From Glandiceps talaboti (Eukaryota; Hemichordata; Enteropneusta; Spengelidae), in contig NC_135563.1 of assembly GCF_964340395.1 (NCBI RefSeq), positions 23,073,809 through 23,137,808 of the forward strand: 64,000 nucleotides of DNA, given 5' to 3'. Position 1 is the stretch's first letter; every line of letters begins with the position of its first letter. The position numbers were made by a program, and so were the translations under genes. Below the pieces are notes generated by a model. The model made no database searches. It saw nothing but the letters and a program-made list of their open reading frames with translations, and was not told where the DNA came from. Shown here in pieces: positions 22,901 through 34,984 of the stretch.

Positions 22901-25900
22901 GCAGTTTATTGAGTTATGAACATAGACTTAGTATATGTTATTTCACATTATTTTTTCAAGTAGAAAAACATAGTGAAGCTGTTTTATCAAATAAAAATCC
23001 AAAATAAATACCAAATTCTCATCCATATGGCCACTTTAAGCTTTATACAGCAGTTCTGAAATAGCTATATTTTTAGACCTTGGGACGTTTGTATTTAATT
23101 TCTATGTTTCTCATTGTAACACCTTAAAAATGATGGGTCAGTTAGTCGATTGGTTAAAAATTTGAATGGTGTCTCTGGACACAAAATTTCATTATTTACT
23201 GGTGGCTTCAGTTTGTCAATGTAAATATGATTAACTAAAGAATCTCACCAAGTCTAAAGACTGCAGCCAAGCCTTTAGAACATTGACTATCTTTACTTCC
23301 TTTATCACCCTCCTGGAAGTGGAACACTCTGGCTTGATGTGTCCAGAAATAGTCATGAGAGCCAAAGAATCTCACTGGAAATTCACCCACTTGGTGTGGT
23401 TTCTCCTGAATATTTAGAGGAATGTTTCTTGGTTGACACACTTCTGCAGGCCACCATCTAACAGATTAAAACAAAATCATTTTGGATTTGAGTACTTTCT
23501 AGACAATGTCTATGGCAAATCAATCATACAAACTATATTACTTTTCCTTAGGTTCACCCATACTGTGGATTTTTTCCATTTGCAAAGTTTTCAGTAATGG
23601 CATAGTTTCCTATCCTTAAACAGGATCATCAGTTCGGTAAAACATACAAATAATTAGTTCTCGTACCACAACTAAGGGTTATTATTACTTACTCATAATG
23701 TTTTGCCTGATCAGGTTGACAGGCTTTGCCAAACTGTCTGCTTTCTAGCTTTGCCACTAGGCGACATAGTGGCAATGACATGGTCATAGATCACCACTGT
23801 GCTGCCTAGTGGCTAAAGCCAGCAAAGTTTTACAAAACCTGTCACCTGAACAGGCAAAATGTGACTCATAAGTAATTAGAACCCTTGACTGTGGTACAAG
23901 AACTTATTTTTACTATAGTTTCCTAGTTTCACCCATACTACATCACCATACTGTGGTCTTTTACCATTAGCACAATTTCTAGTAATGGCTTATATACTAA
24001 CCTATAGTTTCCTAGTTTCACCCATACTATATCACCATACTGTGGTCTTTTACCATTTGCACAATCTCTACAATACCAACACTCTTCAGGAATTTCATCG
24101 TAGCCAATACATTCAGGATGAAATGCTGCAGGACAACTCTCACAACACATCAAATTACCACCTGTTAGAAGAAAGACATCAAAATATCTGTGAGTGTGAA
24201 TGATCTGAATAGAGGTGATGTAGTTATGTTTTCCCATGACCCTCAGAATTCTTCTTCCTGCTGCTTTCAATGATTATGTATAAATCTATTTTTTTTTCTG
24301 GCAGACTAATTTCAATTCAATTCATTCGTCTTGCATTATATGTACACAATGGCTGACCATTCTTCATATCTTACCTTTAGAACACATAAAACACCAACTA
24401 ACATTCACGTGAGAATGGTGTTTCTGTGTCTTCACTGGTTGAAAATGTTTACTGCATACTATGGCATTGGATGCTAAGACAATACTGCCAGCAGCTATAC
24501 AACCATCTCCTGCATGGTAAGCAGTGGGACAGCGTACACATCTAGTCAATCGACCTGTAACAACACAAACACAAATACTACACGTCACTTAAATGTAAAA
24601 TGTAAACTGTGAAATTTGAATGAGTACCAAATACAGTGAACACTAGCAACAACTTCAGGTGAGATAAAATAGGATATCATGTAACAACACTGTTTTGACT
24701 AAGTCTTTGAAGTAAGATTCAACATGAGGTGCTTCAAAATCAAAGTCGACAATGACACAGTGATGTGCTTATCAACGTTTTCCAGAGGCCGGTGCCTGCA
24801 ACATAAAGGACATTAAACCTTCTTCAGTCACTCCCCCTTCCCTATTCATTGGACTGATCTTTCAAACTACACACACATATAAAACCTAGCTGTGCTGACC
24901 ATACATACCTTTATTTGCTCTCGTACTCTTTGGATTTTCTGCAGAGCATGCCTGACATGTATGTAGAGGGCATGTCACACCCTTGCCATCAAACCTTGTT
25001 AGTGGCCATTTCTTTAGACAGTCTTCATGGTAAAACTTGCCACACAGGGCAACAGAACATCGTTTTACATTTGACTCTCCTTTACCACAGATAAAACATG
25101 AATGGACCCCTAGAAACAGACAGTCAATCAGAACAGTTAGTGAATAAGTATTATACATGCATTTTAACTTTTATCTATCTTTATTGACTTGTTTACGGTG
25201 AAACTGATATGTCAGTGTGTTTTGTTTTTTTAATTTATCTTTGATAACACTCTATATTTTAGTGTAAACCTTTATATGTCTTTCTCCATAGACAAAAGAC
25301 ATCGGTATGGAAATCTTGATCTATGTTGGTTTCTGCTTCAATCTGGATAATAATATCTAGTTTAGTTTTTGACCAATGTTCAAGGACTGCTAGTTACTAT
25401 ATTCATAAAGTTTGTAAGCAGGACATGCTTCTATCAGTATAGCTTAACCAGCAATAAAGTTTTCAATGCTGTACATGTCAACACACGAGGGCGCTGTTAC
25501 AGTATGAATGACAACTGAGCAGACAGTCTTTCACATCAAAGTACCATGTTTGAGTTTGGCTATGAAGACAATAGACTTACCTGATATACATTCATCACAT
25601 TTGAATACCCCTGATGGCATCTGTTGGAGTCCTATACAATCCAGATGGAAAGCACCACAACACTGGCCTTCACAAAGTAGTAATTCACCCGGCCTTTCAC
25701 AAACTTGACACACGTTTTCTTTCCTTGATGCACCAGCACCACCACCACCACCAGCTGCACGACTACCACCATTTTTTCCATTAACACTACTTGTACTACA
25801 TCCATTTCCACTGCAGTGTCCGTTGCTACATTCACTGTCGTTTGTTTCATCACTGTTGCCATTGGTTGCAGACTGGATGGCATCGCTGATAATGCTAGTA

Positions 25901-28900
25901 TCAATAACTAGAGGATTCTCATCTTCTTGCATCTCAGCAAAGTCTTGAGACATCTACAAAGTGACATACATAGTTCAGTCAGAGATGGATACAATAACAA
26001 GGCAGACTAATCTTTTAACAATGCAACATTAGTCATGTGTCACGTTTAGTTATTTGGGAGGGTGTTTAAAAGTACACCAGTCATCAGATACATGCACCTT
26101 GGGGTTCCACATCATGAAAACCTGGTCAGTAACTAGGGACGCTCAAACTTTGTCTCTCAGCACAAATTTGCAAGACTTTCCCCCCAGGTGAACTTTAGCA
26201 CCTTACATCATATAAACCAAATGCAAAATGGTTACAACTTGGGTTACGCACATCGTATGACCACTGAACTTTGGCAAGAAGCATCTTTTAATTCAGACAA
26301 TCTCTAACTTACCAGCACACTTCCTTTATCAACTCATTTGCATATGATATGGTATCTGTATAAATGATATGCAAGGCTGCATTTTATGTAATTATCATTG
26401 TAAGATCACCATGGCAGCACATTGTTTCAATTGAGACCAGTATATTTGCTAGGTTGAAAAATGTATGCAGTTTTATTTTCCCTCTATGTCTGTTACTGAC
26501 ATCTTAAATCTTTGGAAAGACTATTTATTTCTGTCAGGTCCTTAAAAAACTTACTTCTGCTGTAATAGATTTAGTTGCTTTCGCTTCTGCAAGTTTCTTC
26601 TTAGCAGACCCAGGACGCCTGCCTCTTTTCTTCTTAGGTGGTGTGTCTGTGGTAGGTGATGTAACAGGTGTTTCTTCTGCTGGTGCTGCATCTGTGTGTG
26701 TCCTAGCTGCAGCAGCGGCAGCAGCAGCTTCCATTTCTTTCAAATATTTAGGTTTTCTGCCTCTCTTTTTCTTGAGTGGTGTTCCATCTGGTGCTGTAAG
26801 TCCTGCCACACGTCTGGCTGCAGCTATTACATTGTCCAGTGTATCATCTATAGCATCTCTTCCATTTGATTTTTTATCTTCAGTTTTAGGACTTATCTAC
26901 CAAAGGAATGAGAGAGAATACTTGTTAGAAGAGAATGACATCAACACATGTAAGAATTCAAATCAAACTTTTTAGAAAACTCCACTGATGTAAATCTAGC
27001 AGAAGATTCAAACCTTTCTATATACCCATATACTGCTGTTAGAACAACCTGACATCACTTGCCATCCTCAACTTCACTTGGCTTTCGTGATCCCCTACAT
27101 ACCAGAGATATGGCATGTGCGTGTTGAACTTCCTTCTGTCCCACCACGAGTTTACACATTCTCAAGATTTTGTAGAGTGGTGTGCCCTCACTGTACACTA
27201 ATTATATAGAGGTCAATGTATAGGTCACCATTATTGATACATTGTCGCGAAATTTTCTTCGTAGGCTTATAGGCGAGGATTGGTCTATTTTCCATATTTT
27301 GACCATACACATTTGGGTATAAATTATAGATTATAATAAAATTACACTTGATAAATATGTGAGAGTGTATTTATATCCTGAGATACAGAGCTAGATAAAT
27401 GATTATGTACAAGCCTTGCAACAAACATTTTCATGGAAATATCAATTTTCAGCATGTTTTCTCCAGGTTACAAGTAGTAATAATTTGAAGTGAAAATTAT
27501 GACAAATAAAAAGTTGCATCTTAAAAATATGTGCAGAAGCTGAGATTTTCTATATGTTTACTAGATCATAGTGAAAGTTTCTTGATAGTTAAGTCTAAAA
27601 GGACAAAGTAAGCATACTTCCTAGCCACAACCATTATTCTAACAATAAGCAATAACACAAACAAGTGCATAATACTCTATGAGAGCATTTATTTAGAAAA
27701 ATGCATGCATGATATTGAAATTATTTTTTTTTCTACACATGTGCAACTAGACTGCACTAGAGTGTGTTTGACAGGGTGAACCCACATCACAAGACAAGCA
27801 TTATTATAATATTACCACCTACCACAGAGACCAGCAACTAGCACACTGTCAAAGCACAAGATCACAATGTGACATCTACTATCTCTCAATTAGCACAACA
27901 GCTACAATAATACACCTAAGAAGGCAGGAAACAAAAACTCTACGTACTACCTTAAGTGCTTTTGTCATTTCAGGAGAGAATCCAATGTTTTCAACGTCAG
28001 CTTCTTGCATCTTTTTGGATGGTCTTAGCTCCCTTCGTGATCTTTTCACTGGTGGCTGCTCAACCAGTTCCTCTCCTTTTCTCTTACCTGTAAACAAACA
28101 CCAATGCAAAGAGTGTACTTCCTTAATGTTGTACTACGTTTCTTGTGTGATAATCACTTTAAGATGGTCTATCACTATATATTGCTTGTACTGTCTTCTT
28201 CATACTTTCTCAATATGGTGGAGATAATACACATATATGTGGATGTACAGAATATTCTGTTATTTAACAATTACATCCTTCCAGGTATTTAATTACACAG
28301 CTTGGTAATTAACAGAACCAGCATAAAGTGCTCTTACCATATTACCATGATTACAAAGAGAAATTACCATAAAACTTAATTTAAAGATGATTACAAAGAG
28401 AAATTGCAGCAGGAATAGTGATAACTGAACTTGTTTGACATTGTGCAATCGCCCCTAAACTCCTTAGCGTGATTAGGTAACTTATACTACACACAAACTG
28501 AGTTGAATACATTGAAACAAAATTTTTAATCTGCATCATTTGTTCTGAGGCACTCAAAATGTTCACAGGCACCATTCAGCAAGAAAATACTAGTAGCCTA
28601 AGGGGGGCTGTCACTGCTTGTCTTGACTCAAAGGATAAAGCCCCTTAGGTCACTCATATTTTCATTAGCTTTAACAATGAAAAAACATTGGGAATGATAA
28701 TCATCTAACTATCATATGGTGGTGTTCTGATGAATTACTGTCAAAGTATTTGTATTGTAGCTGGTGTGTGTGTAACTTAGTGAGACAAATCATCAAAGTA
28801 TTTGTATTGTAGCTGGATGTGTGTGTAACTTAGTGAGACAAATCATCAAAGTATTTGTATTGTAGCTGGATGTGTGTGTAACTTAGTGAGACAAATCATC

Positions 28901-31900
28901 AACGTATTTGTATTGTAGCTGGTGTGTGTATAACTTAGTGAGACAAATCATCAAAGTATTTGTATTGTAGCTGGATGTATGTATAACTTAGTGAGACAAA
29001 TCATCAAGGTATTTGTATTGTAGCTGGTGTATGTATAACTTAGTGAGACAAATCATCAAAGTATTTGTATTGTAGCTGGATGTGTGTATAACTTAGTGAG
29101 ACAAATCATCAAAGTATTTGTATTGTAGCTGGATGTATGTATAACTTAGTGAGACAAATCATCAACTTAAAACATTGTCATGATATGTAACTGGCCGAAC
29201 TCAGCATTTTCTGGTGTCTTCTTGATTCATGACCTATGTATAAAAGATTTGGAAGCTAATTCCTCTATCTATTTAAGCATGTGTATGAATTGAGACTGGG
29301 TTTGCTAGTAAGATGTTGACAAACCACCATCTGCACTGGTTATACGTTATGTTACTACAGTGCACTGAGGACATACTGACAGATATTGACATAGTCAAAC
29401 CCTTCCCCTCCCCAATTATCTACCGTTCTGACATCAACACAGAGGAAAACTTGGTTATTTCTAGAGATATTTCTATTGGGCAATTATGGTCTCTATACTA
29501 GTCACTTACCTGTTTTTGTACTTTCATTAGCCATTCCTGCAGCAAACTTAGATTTATACCGAGACTTTTGTTTATCTGACATTGCATTCCACTGTTGTTT
29601 AAGAAATTCCAGGACTTGTTCATCTGTGTAATCAGCATGGTCATTTTTCACTTGATCTTTATGCTTTTGGCAAAATATAACAAAGCCTGGCTTTCTGCCA
29701 CGTTTTTTTGGAGTGTCTGTACTCTCTGCAACCATCACATCAGCAACAGTGATGCGATCTATTGGCGATTGTTTGACCACCTTAATTTTACGCCTCACAT
29801 ACTTTCTCTTTGTCCGTGGTGGTGAAACTTCGCTTTCAGTTCCCGATACGGCAGCGGCATCACCACCACTTGCACTATCTACAGGTCCTGACACAGCTGC
29901 AGCAGCTTCCTCATCTGCTTTCCTCTTCTTGTATGCCCTTTTGGCTTTCATCTTAGGCGAGTCGCCCAATGACACCACATCAATTTGTTCACCAGGTGCT
30001 GTACCTTCTGCTGATGTGGGCATTTCATACTTAAAAGTAAAGTTCAGTTTTCTTTCATGCCTGCTCATAGGCAGTGCTCTTTCACATTCTTGTACGGCTA
30101 TTTCCCATGCCCCACGTTTTGTAGGCTTTAATGTATTCCTTGACAGATATTTTGCTCTCTCAGCCTTGTTTTTTATTTTTGCTCCCATTTCTTCGACTAG
30201 TGTCTGATATTGGTCTCTCCCTGTGAATTTCCTCATACTGGAGCCACTAACCCAACCTCTTTCGGGCACTTCTCCAAAGAATTGAACGTGGTATAGTCTA
30301 TAGTTCTTCGGTCCACAACCTGTAATCAACAGACAGAAATAAGAAATTACATCAGGATATACAATTACTTTGCAAAATTGGCCTCTTCCACAAGTCATCA
30401 AATGTCATGACTATTATTTTCAATAAATTCTCCACAGTAATATTAGTGTCAACCCAGTATATGAAATAGAGTACTTTATCTACTAAAGGTTCTGACAACT
30501 AAGGGGTTCAATGAATATGGTTTAGGTAATAAAATGTAACTTTAATTATGATAATGAATTACATGAAATTTAACTCACTTTCTATGCATGGAAAAGTAGG
30601 GCTTTTTTTGACAACTAACCATGTCAAATTAAACATTTTCATTTTTTTTATTTACATTCCAAGTGTTCCCTTCCGAGCAGATTATATATAATGCATGCAC
30701 AGCCAAAATAGTTCTCTAGGTAAGCCTTGAAATTTTATGTTACAGGGTATCACATCATGTATAAAATAGTAAAATCAATGATAGGCTAGGAATGACTAAA
30801 ACTTTCTTGAATTTCAGATTCACCGTTATATTCAAAACTTCACAAAGTATCTGCATGTCAATTACAAGTTCTAATATTCCAAAATCAAAACATAATTGAA
30901 TAATATATTAAAGTAGATGTTCAGTTCACATCCATACTATCACCTCAGGCTTTATATACATCATACTAGGTGCTAAATCAATATACAGCTATACAATGCA
31001 GCATGCCAATCTGGGTCAAAGGTGAAGTGTAAGACTTGAGTAACCAGATGCATATATAAGCTCTCTTAATAGTCCTCAACAAAACACACATTGCCATATA
31101 TGTTGATGCTACCTGACTGTGATGTTTTTACTACTGCTGATCTCAGTAAAACACACATTGCCACATATGTTGATGCTATCTGACTATGTTTTTACTACTG
31201 CTGATCTCAGTAAAACACACATTGCCACATATGTTGATGCTACCTGACTGTGATGTTTTTACTACTGCTGATTTCAGTAAAACACACATTGCCACATATG
31301 TTGATGCTACCTGACTGTGATGTTTTTATTACTGCTGATCTCAGTAAAACACACATTGCCACATATGTTGATGCTACCTGACTGTGATGTTTCTACTACT
31401 GCTGATCTCAGTAAAACACACATTGCCACATATGTTGATGCTACCTGACTGTGATGTTTCTACTACTGCTGATCTCAGTAAAACACACATTGCCACATAT
31501 GTTGATGCTACCTGACTGATGTTTTTATTACTGCTGATTTCAGTAAAACACACATTGCCACATATGTTGATGCTACCTGACTGTGATGTTTTTACTACTG
31601 CTGATTTCTGTAAAACACACATTGCCACATATGTTGATGCTACCTGACTGTGATGTTTTTATTACTGCTGATCTCAGTAAAACACACATTGCCACATACG
31701 TTGATGCTACCCGACTGTGATGTTTTTATTACTGCTGATTTCAGTAAAACACACATTGCCACATATGTTGATGCTACCTGACTCTGATGTTTTTACTACT
31801 GCTGACCTCAGTAAATAGACTATATTGCTGATGGAACCAGGACACAACAAGCGGACAAAACAAAGACACATAAATGAATAAACTACAGGCTATAATAAAT

Positions 31901-34662
31901 GACTAAACCACAGGAAATGACAAATGAATGAAAAGTAGGTAAAAACAAATTAATAAACAGGGCAATAACAAAATTCAATAAATAAATAGTGAAAGACAAA
32001 CGAATGAATAAAACAAAGGTAACAAAACGTTGAAAAACAGATGGATAATGCACAGGGAATATGGACAAAACTGGGAATAACATTGAAAATACACAGGGAA
32101 TAACATGGATAATACAAGGACATAACCTATGGATAATACACAGGGAATAATATGGATAATACACAGAGAATAATATGGATAATGCACAGGGAATAATAAT
32201 ATGGATAATACACAGGGAATAACATAGATAATGCACAGGAAATACAAGGGCATAACCTGTGGATAATACACAGGGAATAACATGGATAATACAAGGGCAT
32301 AACCTATGGATAATACACAGGGAATAACATGGATAATACACAGGGAATAACAAGTGGATAATCCACATGGAATAACATGGATAATACACAGGGAATACAA
32401 CATGGATAACACAAGGGCACAACCTATGGATAATACACAGGGAATACAACATGGATAATACACACAAGGAATACAACATGGATAATACACAGGGAATAAC
32501 AAGTGGATAATACACAGGGAATAACATGGCTAATACACAGGGAATAATATGGATAATACAAGGGCATAACCTATGGATAATACACAGGGAATAACAAATG
32601 GATAATACACTGGGAATAACATACAAAAATGTATATAAAACAGGGAATAACAATGGATAATAAACAGGGAAAAACACGGAGGAATAACATATGGATAAAA
32701 CAGGAAATAACATGGATAAAATACAGGACACGAGTCATGTATAAGCTGACTATTAAAACTAGGATAATCATGTATATGTAGTTGAAACAGAGGGACTGAC
32801 ACGTAGCTAACCTTCATGACTTCTATATACAAACACACTGTACAATGACATGAAAACTTTACACGTAGCAAATCACTAATGAACACACAACAGGTAGTAT
32901 CAATTGTATTAATAAAGGAACAATAACATGGAAACATGTACCTACAGTCACAAATAGATATATGACAGGTGAGGTAGTGACAAATGTATAAACAAAGGTA
33001 GAGACAAATTTAAAACAATGGCAGCCACAAATTAATAAACAAAGATGGTGGTATGTTAACCAAAACCATCAAAGATTGAATGATGGCATTACAGGGGACC
33101 AACAGGTCGCTAAAACCTGGCAAGCATTATAATGATCTATTCTATTTCATTGTCATTCAGAGACAGATTTACAGACATGAAAGTATTTTAATATCACACA
33201 TTTCCAATAAGAGGAACTTTTTTCAGTTAAGGAATATGGGACTATTGGTCACCATCCTGGACTACCAATTTAAAAGTTAATTCTGAGCCCTGTGAATGTT
33301 GTATAATTGATTGATTTGAGAAACTGATTAATCAAATTGTCAATGAAGAGATAAGCATCCCACAGACTTCCCTTTGCATAAGAACCATAAAATATATATC
33401 TTTGCTACAATAACATCATATGAATTTGATAACTTACCTTTCATTCGAGTGTACACACCCATATTGGGATCATATGCCACCATGCAAGGCCACCACGGAT
33501 GACCACTTACTTTGGACCAAACTAAATCCCCAACTAACCATTCACATGGTTTTTCTTCATAAACTTGCGTCCCAGTGCCTGGTTTTGGGGTTGGCGTTTT
33601 GGCTGAGCTTGCCTTTCCTGCTTTCACAGTTTCTTTCTTCTGGGCTAAAGTAAGTGGTTTCTGAGCAACAGCTGGTGTTTGTACCTCTGGTTCATCAGTT
33701 TTTCCTGTCTCTTCATTTTCTGTTGCAGTGGTGGTAGCTGTTGTGGCTTTGGGTTCCTGAGTTGCAACAGCTTCAGTATCTTGTGTTCCAGATGAAGTTG
33801 AGCCAGCTTCACCTCGTGTAGCTGCCCCGCCACTACCAGCCTGTCTTTCTGCCCCACCTGCTTCTCCTTCATACAGAGTAGATGTCAACTTAGGTCTTCC
33901 ATGTGCAAAAGTCTTTGTTATTTTCAGCTTAATTTCTGGTGAACTAGGGGGTGCATCTGATGACTCCGATGGTGTGGATTCTGACGGGGGAGTTGGCAGA
34001 TAGGGAGATGCATTAGTTGTATTGCTCGTAACAGTCCTTGTAGCAGTTCCTGAAGCTGTATTAACAGGGGATGATGGTGATATCGACTGTTGTTGAGGCT
34101 GCTGTGTTTGTTGCTGCTGAACCTGTGGTTTTTGTGGCAAATAATGTTGCAAATATTGTTGCTGTTGTTGCTGTGGCTGGTACATCATTGGAGATGCCTT
34201 GTTTGATGAGAAGCCAGGAGCTAACTGCTGTGATTGTGGTATCTGAGGTGGAGACATATATTGTTGTGACGCCATTGATGTAGGGAATGACGTTTGGGGC
34301 ATGAATGACTGTTGAGAATATGCTGGATACTGTGGCATAGAGAGTTGTTGGGACATTGACTGTTGATGCATAGGCTGGGCAATTTTGTGATACGGTGGCC
34401 CTGGCACAGGATTCACACGTATGTGACTATAGGGTTGACTGTAGGATACACTTGGAGTCTGAATACTGGGTTGACTGAACGTAGACCTTGCACTTTCAAT
34501 AGCACTCTGTAATGGTGGTGGTGGCGGCAATTGGTTTCTGCCAGCCTGATCCATACTGCTTCCAACACTGATATTGCTGCTACTACTGCTGCTTACACTT
34601 CCCTGCGATGAAACTTCCTCTACCACGGGCACACCCTCCTGTTGGGACTGGGCTGTTCCCAT
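17347..34662 (-). CDS. NSD2: NSD-family histone H3 lysine-36 methyltransferase (NSD1/2/3 orthologue), 15 coding exons, complete
   Basis: Predicted 1611 aa. It mono/dimethylates H3K36 in the nucleus. Exons 5' to 3': 33438-34662, 29510-30319, 27951-28087, 26555-26896, 25581-25953, 24909-25109, 24375-24554, 24002-24161, 23249-23457, 22430-22542, 20940-21215, 20007-20265, 18757-18863, 18032-18215, 17347-17606. Phases close exactly. The start, [10 protein letters not shown], follows an acceptor at 34702/34703, so an upstream untranslated exon is expected. Order: Q/P/S-rich N-terminus; PWWP1 (about 372-440, HPWWPCMV split by intron 1); HMG box (about 620-672); AT-hook-like KRGRKP and KRGRRPG; PHD1 (919-963), PHD2 and PHD3; PHD4 (1083-1122); PWWP2 (1128-1195, NYRWWPAEV); AWS (1268-1315); SET with YVGEL and [12 protein letters not shown]; post-[16 protein letters not shown]5-C5HCH (about 1495-1580). 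Zinc ligands and SET motifs look intact. The HMG box is NSD2-like, but the gene probably represents the unduplicated ancestor, so NSD is the safer name. Confidence 0.97.
18488..18656. repeat. Simple repeats: (CAAA)n, (CA)n and a CCACCG-rich run
   Basis: About twelve CAAA units pass into CACACA, then a short spacer and a CCGCCACCACCG-type run at about 18606-18654. It lies in an NSD intron. Confidence 0.9.
19118..19467. repeat. Minisatellite, 32 bp unit, 11 copies
   Basis: Highly uniform unit: ACACTATATCTACACCATAC then TGTACATAGCTA. Near-identity suggests recent expansion. It lies in the NSD intron between the SET and post-SET exons. Confidence 0.96.
19905..19976. repeat. (TG)n microsatellite
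   Basis: Long TG array that passes into TGCG units, about 30 bases from the NSD exon 12 donor side at 20006. Confidence 0.97.
20861..20938. repeat. 25 bp tandem repeat directly abutting the NSD exon 11 donor
   Basis: GAAACCACGGACCCTGCCAT-type units start at 20861, 20886 and 20911. The last copy runs into the splice donor of the AWS exon (exon end 20940). Confidence 0.88.
22690..23035. mobile_element. Full-length foldback MITE flanked by TTAA
   Basis: A 346 bp palindrome in an NSD intron. Left arm starts AGTGGCCATATGGATGAGAA at 22690; the right arm ends with its reverse complement at 23035. The symmetry centre is between 22862 and 22863 (TTGTACGTACAA). Arms of 173 bases pair along their whole length with scattered mismatches. 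TTAA stands at 22686-22689 and again at 23036-23039, as for a 4 bp target duplication. No coding capacity. The TTAA preference recalls piggyBac-like transposons, but the end AGTGGCC is not the usual piggyBac end, so the superfamily is open. Confidence 0.93.
23541..23620 (-). pseudogene. Degenerate copy of the NSD exon 8 tail
   Basis: Minus-strand sequence resembles the end of exon 8 (GCAAATGG, CCACAGTATGG) plus the following intron bases (CCATTACT). Several indels break the frame and no donor is preserved. It is the more decayed of two intronic copies. Confidence 0.6.
23655..23906. mobile_element. Second foldback MITE in an NSD intron
   Basis: About 250 bp, with AGTTCTCGTACCACA at the left and the inverse TGTGGTACAAGAACT (one change) at the right. 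Inner matches continue through AAGGGTT, TTTTGCCTG, CAGG and GCCACTAGGC, so most of the element can fold back. It belongs to a different sequence family from 22690-23035 and sits between the two exon-fragment copies. Confidence 0.82.
23912..24000 (-). pseudogene. 89 bp tandem duplicate of the NSD exon 8 3' end and donor region
   Basis: Repeats, 89 bases away, the last part of exon 8 that encodes NGKRPQYGD and VWVKLGNY. The copy is intact in frame and nearly identical, and an AG precedes it. The bases after ACTATAG are TAAAA rather than a GT donor, so it cannot be spliced normally. It looks like a recent duplication whose donor was lost where the neighbouring foldback element sits. Confidence 0.85.
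28637..28700. mobile_element. Partial copy of the 4588-4738 MITE family
   Basis: Shares GCCCCTTAGGTCACTCATAT and the following TTTTC..AGCT..AACAA..GAAAAA pattern with the right half of the element at 4588-4738. The left half is not evident. It lies in an NSD intron. Confidence 0.6.
28741..29165. repeat. Minisatellite, 52-53 bp unit, 8 copies
   Basis: Unit contains TCAAAGTATTTGTATTGTAG, CTGGATGTGTGTGTAACTTA and GTGAGACAAATCA. It lies in the NSD intron between exons 2 and 3. Confidence 0.95.
31081..31815. repeat. Minisatellite, about 67 bp unit, 11 copies
   Basis: Unit contains AACACACATTGCCACATATG, TTGATGCTACCTGACTGTGA and CTACTGCTGATCTCAGTA, with minor variants. It lies in the NSD intron that splits PWWP1. 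Confidence 0.95.
32040..32730. repeat. Degenerate minisatellite, about 22-25 bp unit, roughly 28 copies
   Basis: Variants of GGATAATACACAGGGAATAA with inserted CAAGGGCATAACCTAT blocks. Because many units keep frame, a long minus-strand reading frame results (31883-32731). It is repeat-derived, without splice or start context. Confidence 0.93.
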
Positions 34663-34984
34663 TCAGAGACTCCCCACAGAACAGAACAGAAGCCCTCACG
34701 ACCTGATTGAAACAAAAGAAAGTGAGAACACATTAAAAAAACTTTTCCAATCATTTTCTTCTCTGTTCCAAGGAAATCATTTTCCTAACAGTTCCAAGAG
34801 TAAATGAACAATGTGATTTCATTTAGTTTTCTACGAATACTGGGTTTTTTGGTATTACGTATCTAGTTGAAGAACATGTGTATTTGACAAACAGCAAGTC
34901 TGATCTTGGTTCATTTACATTTTGTAATTCTTTTCCCCTTGACCATTTCAACAAGCAATTCCAAAATGTGAACCTAGTGATAGA

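Noticed and set aside
25531-25953. NSD isoform starting at MSQDFAEMQ in exon 5
   Set aside because: The Met is the first codon after a good acceptor (TTTGTAG) and the upstream exons join in phase; an internal promoter cannot be seen from the sequence.
31883-32731. A 282-codon minus-strand reading frame
   Set aside because: It is produced by the GGATAATACACAGGGAATAA-type tandem array in an NSD intron; several frames are open and the peptide is only the repeat.
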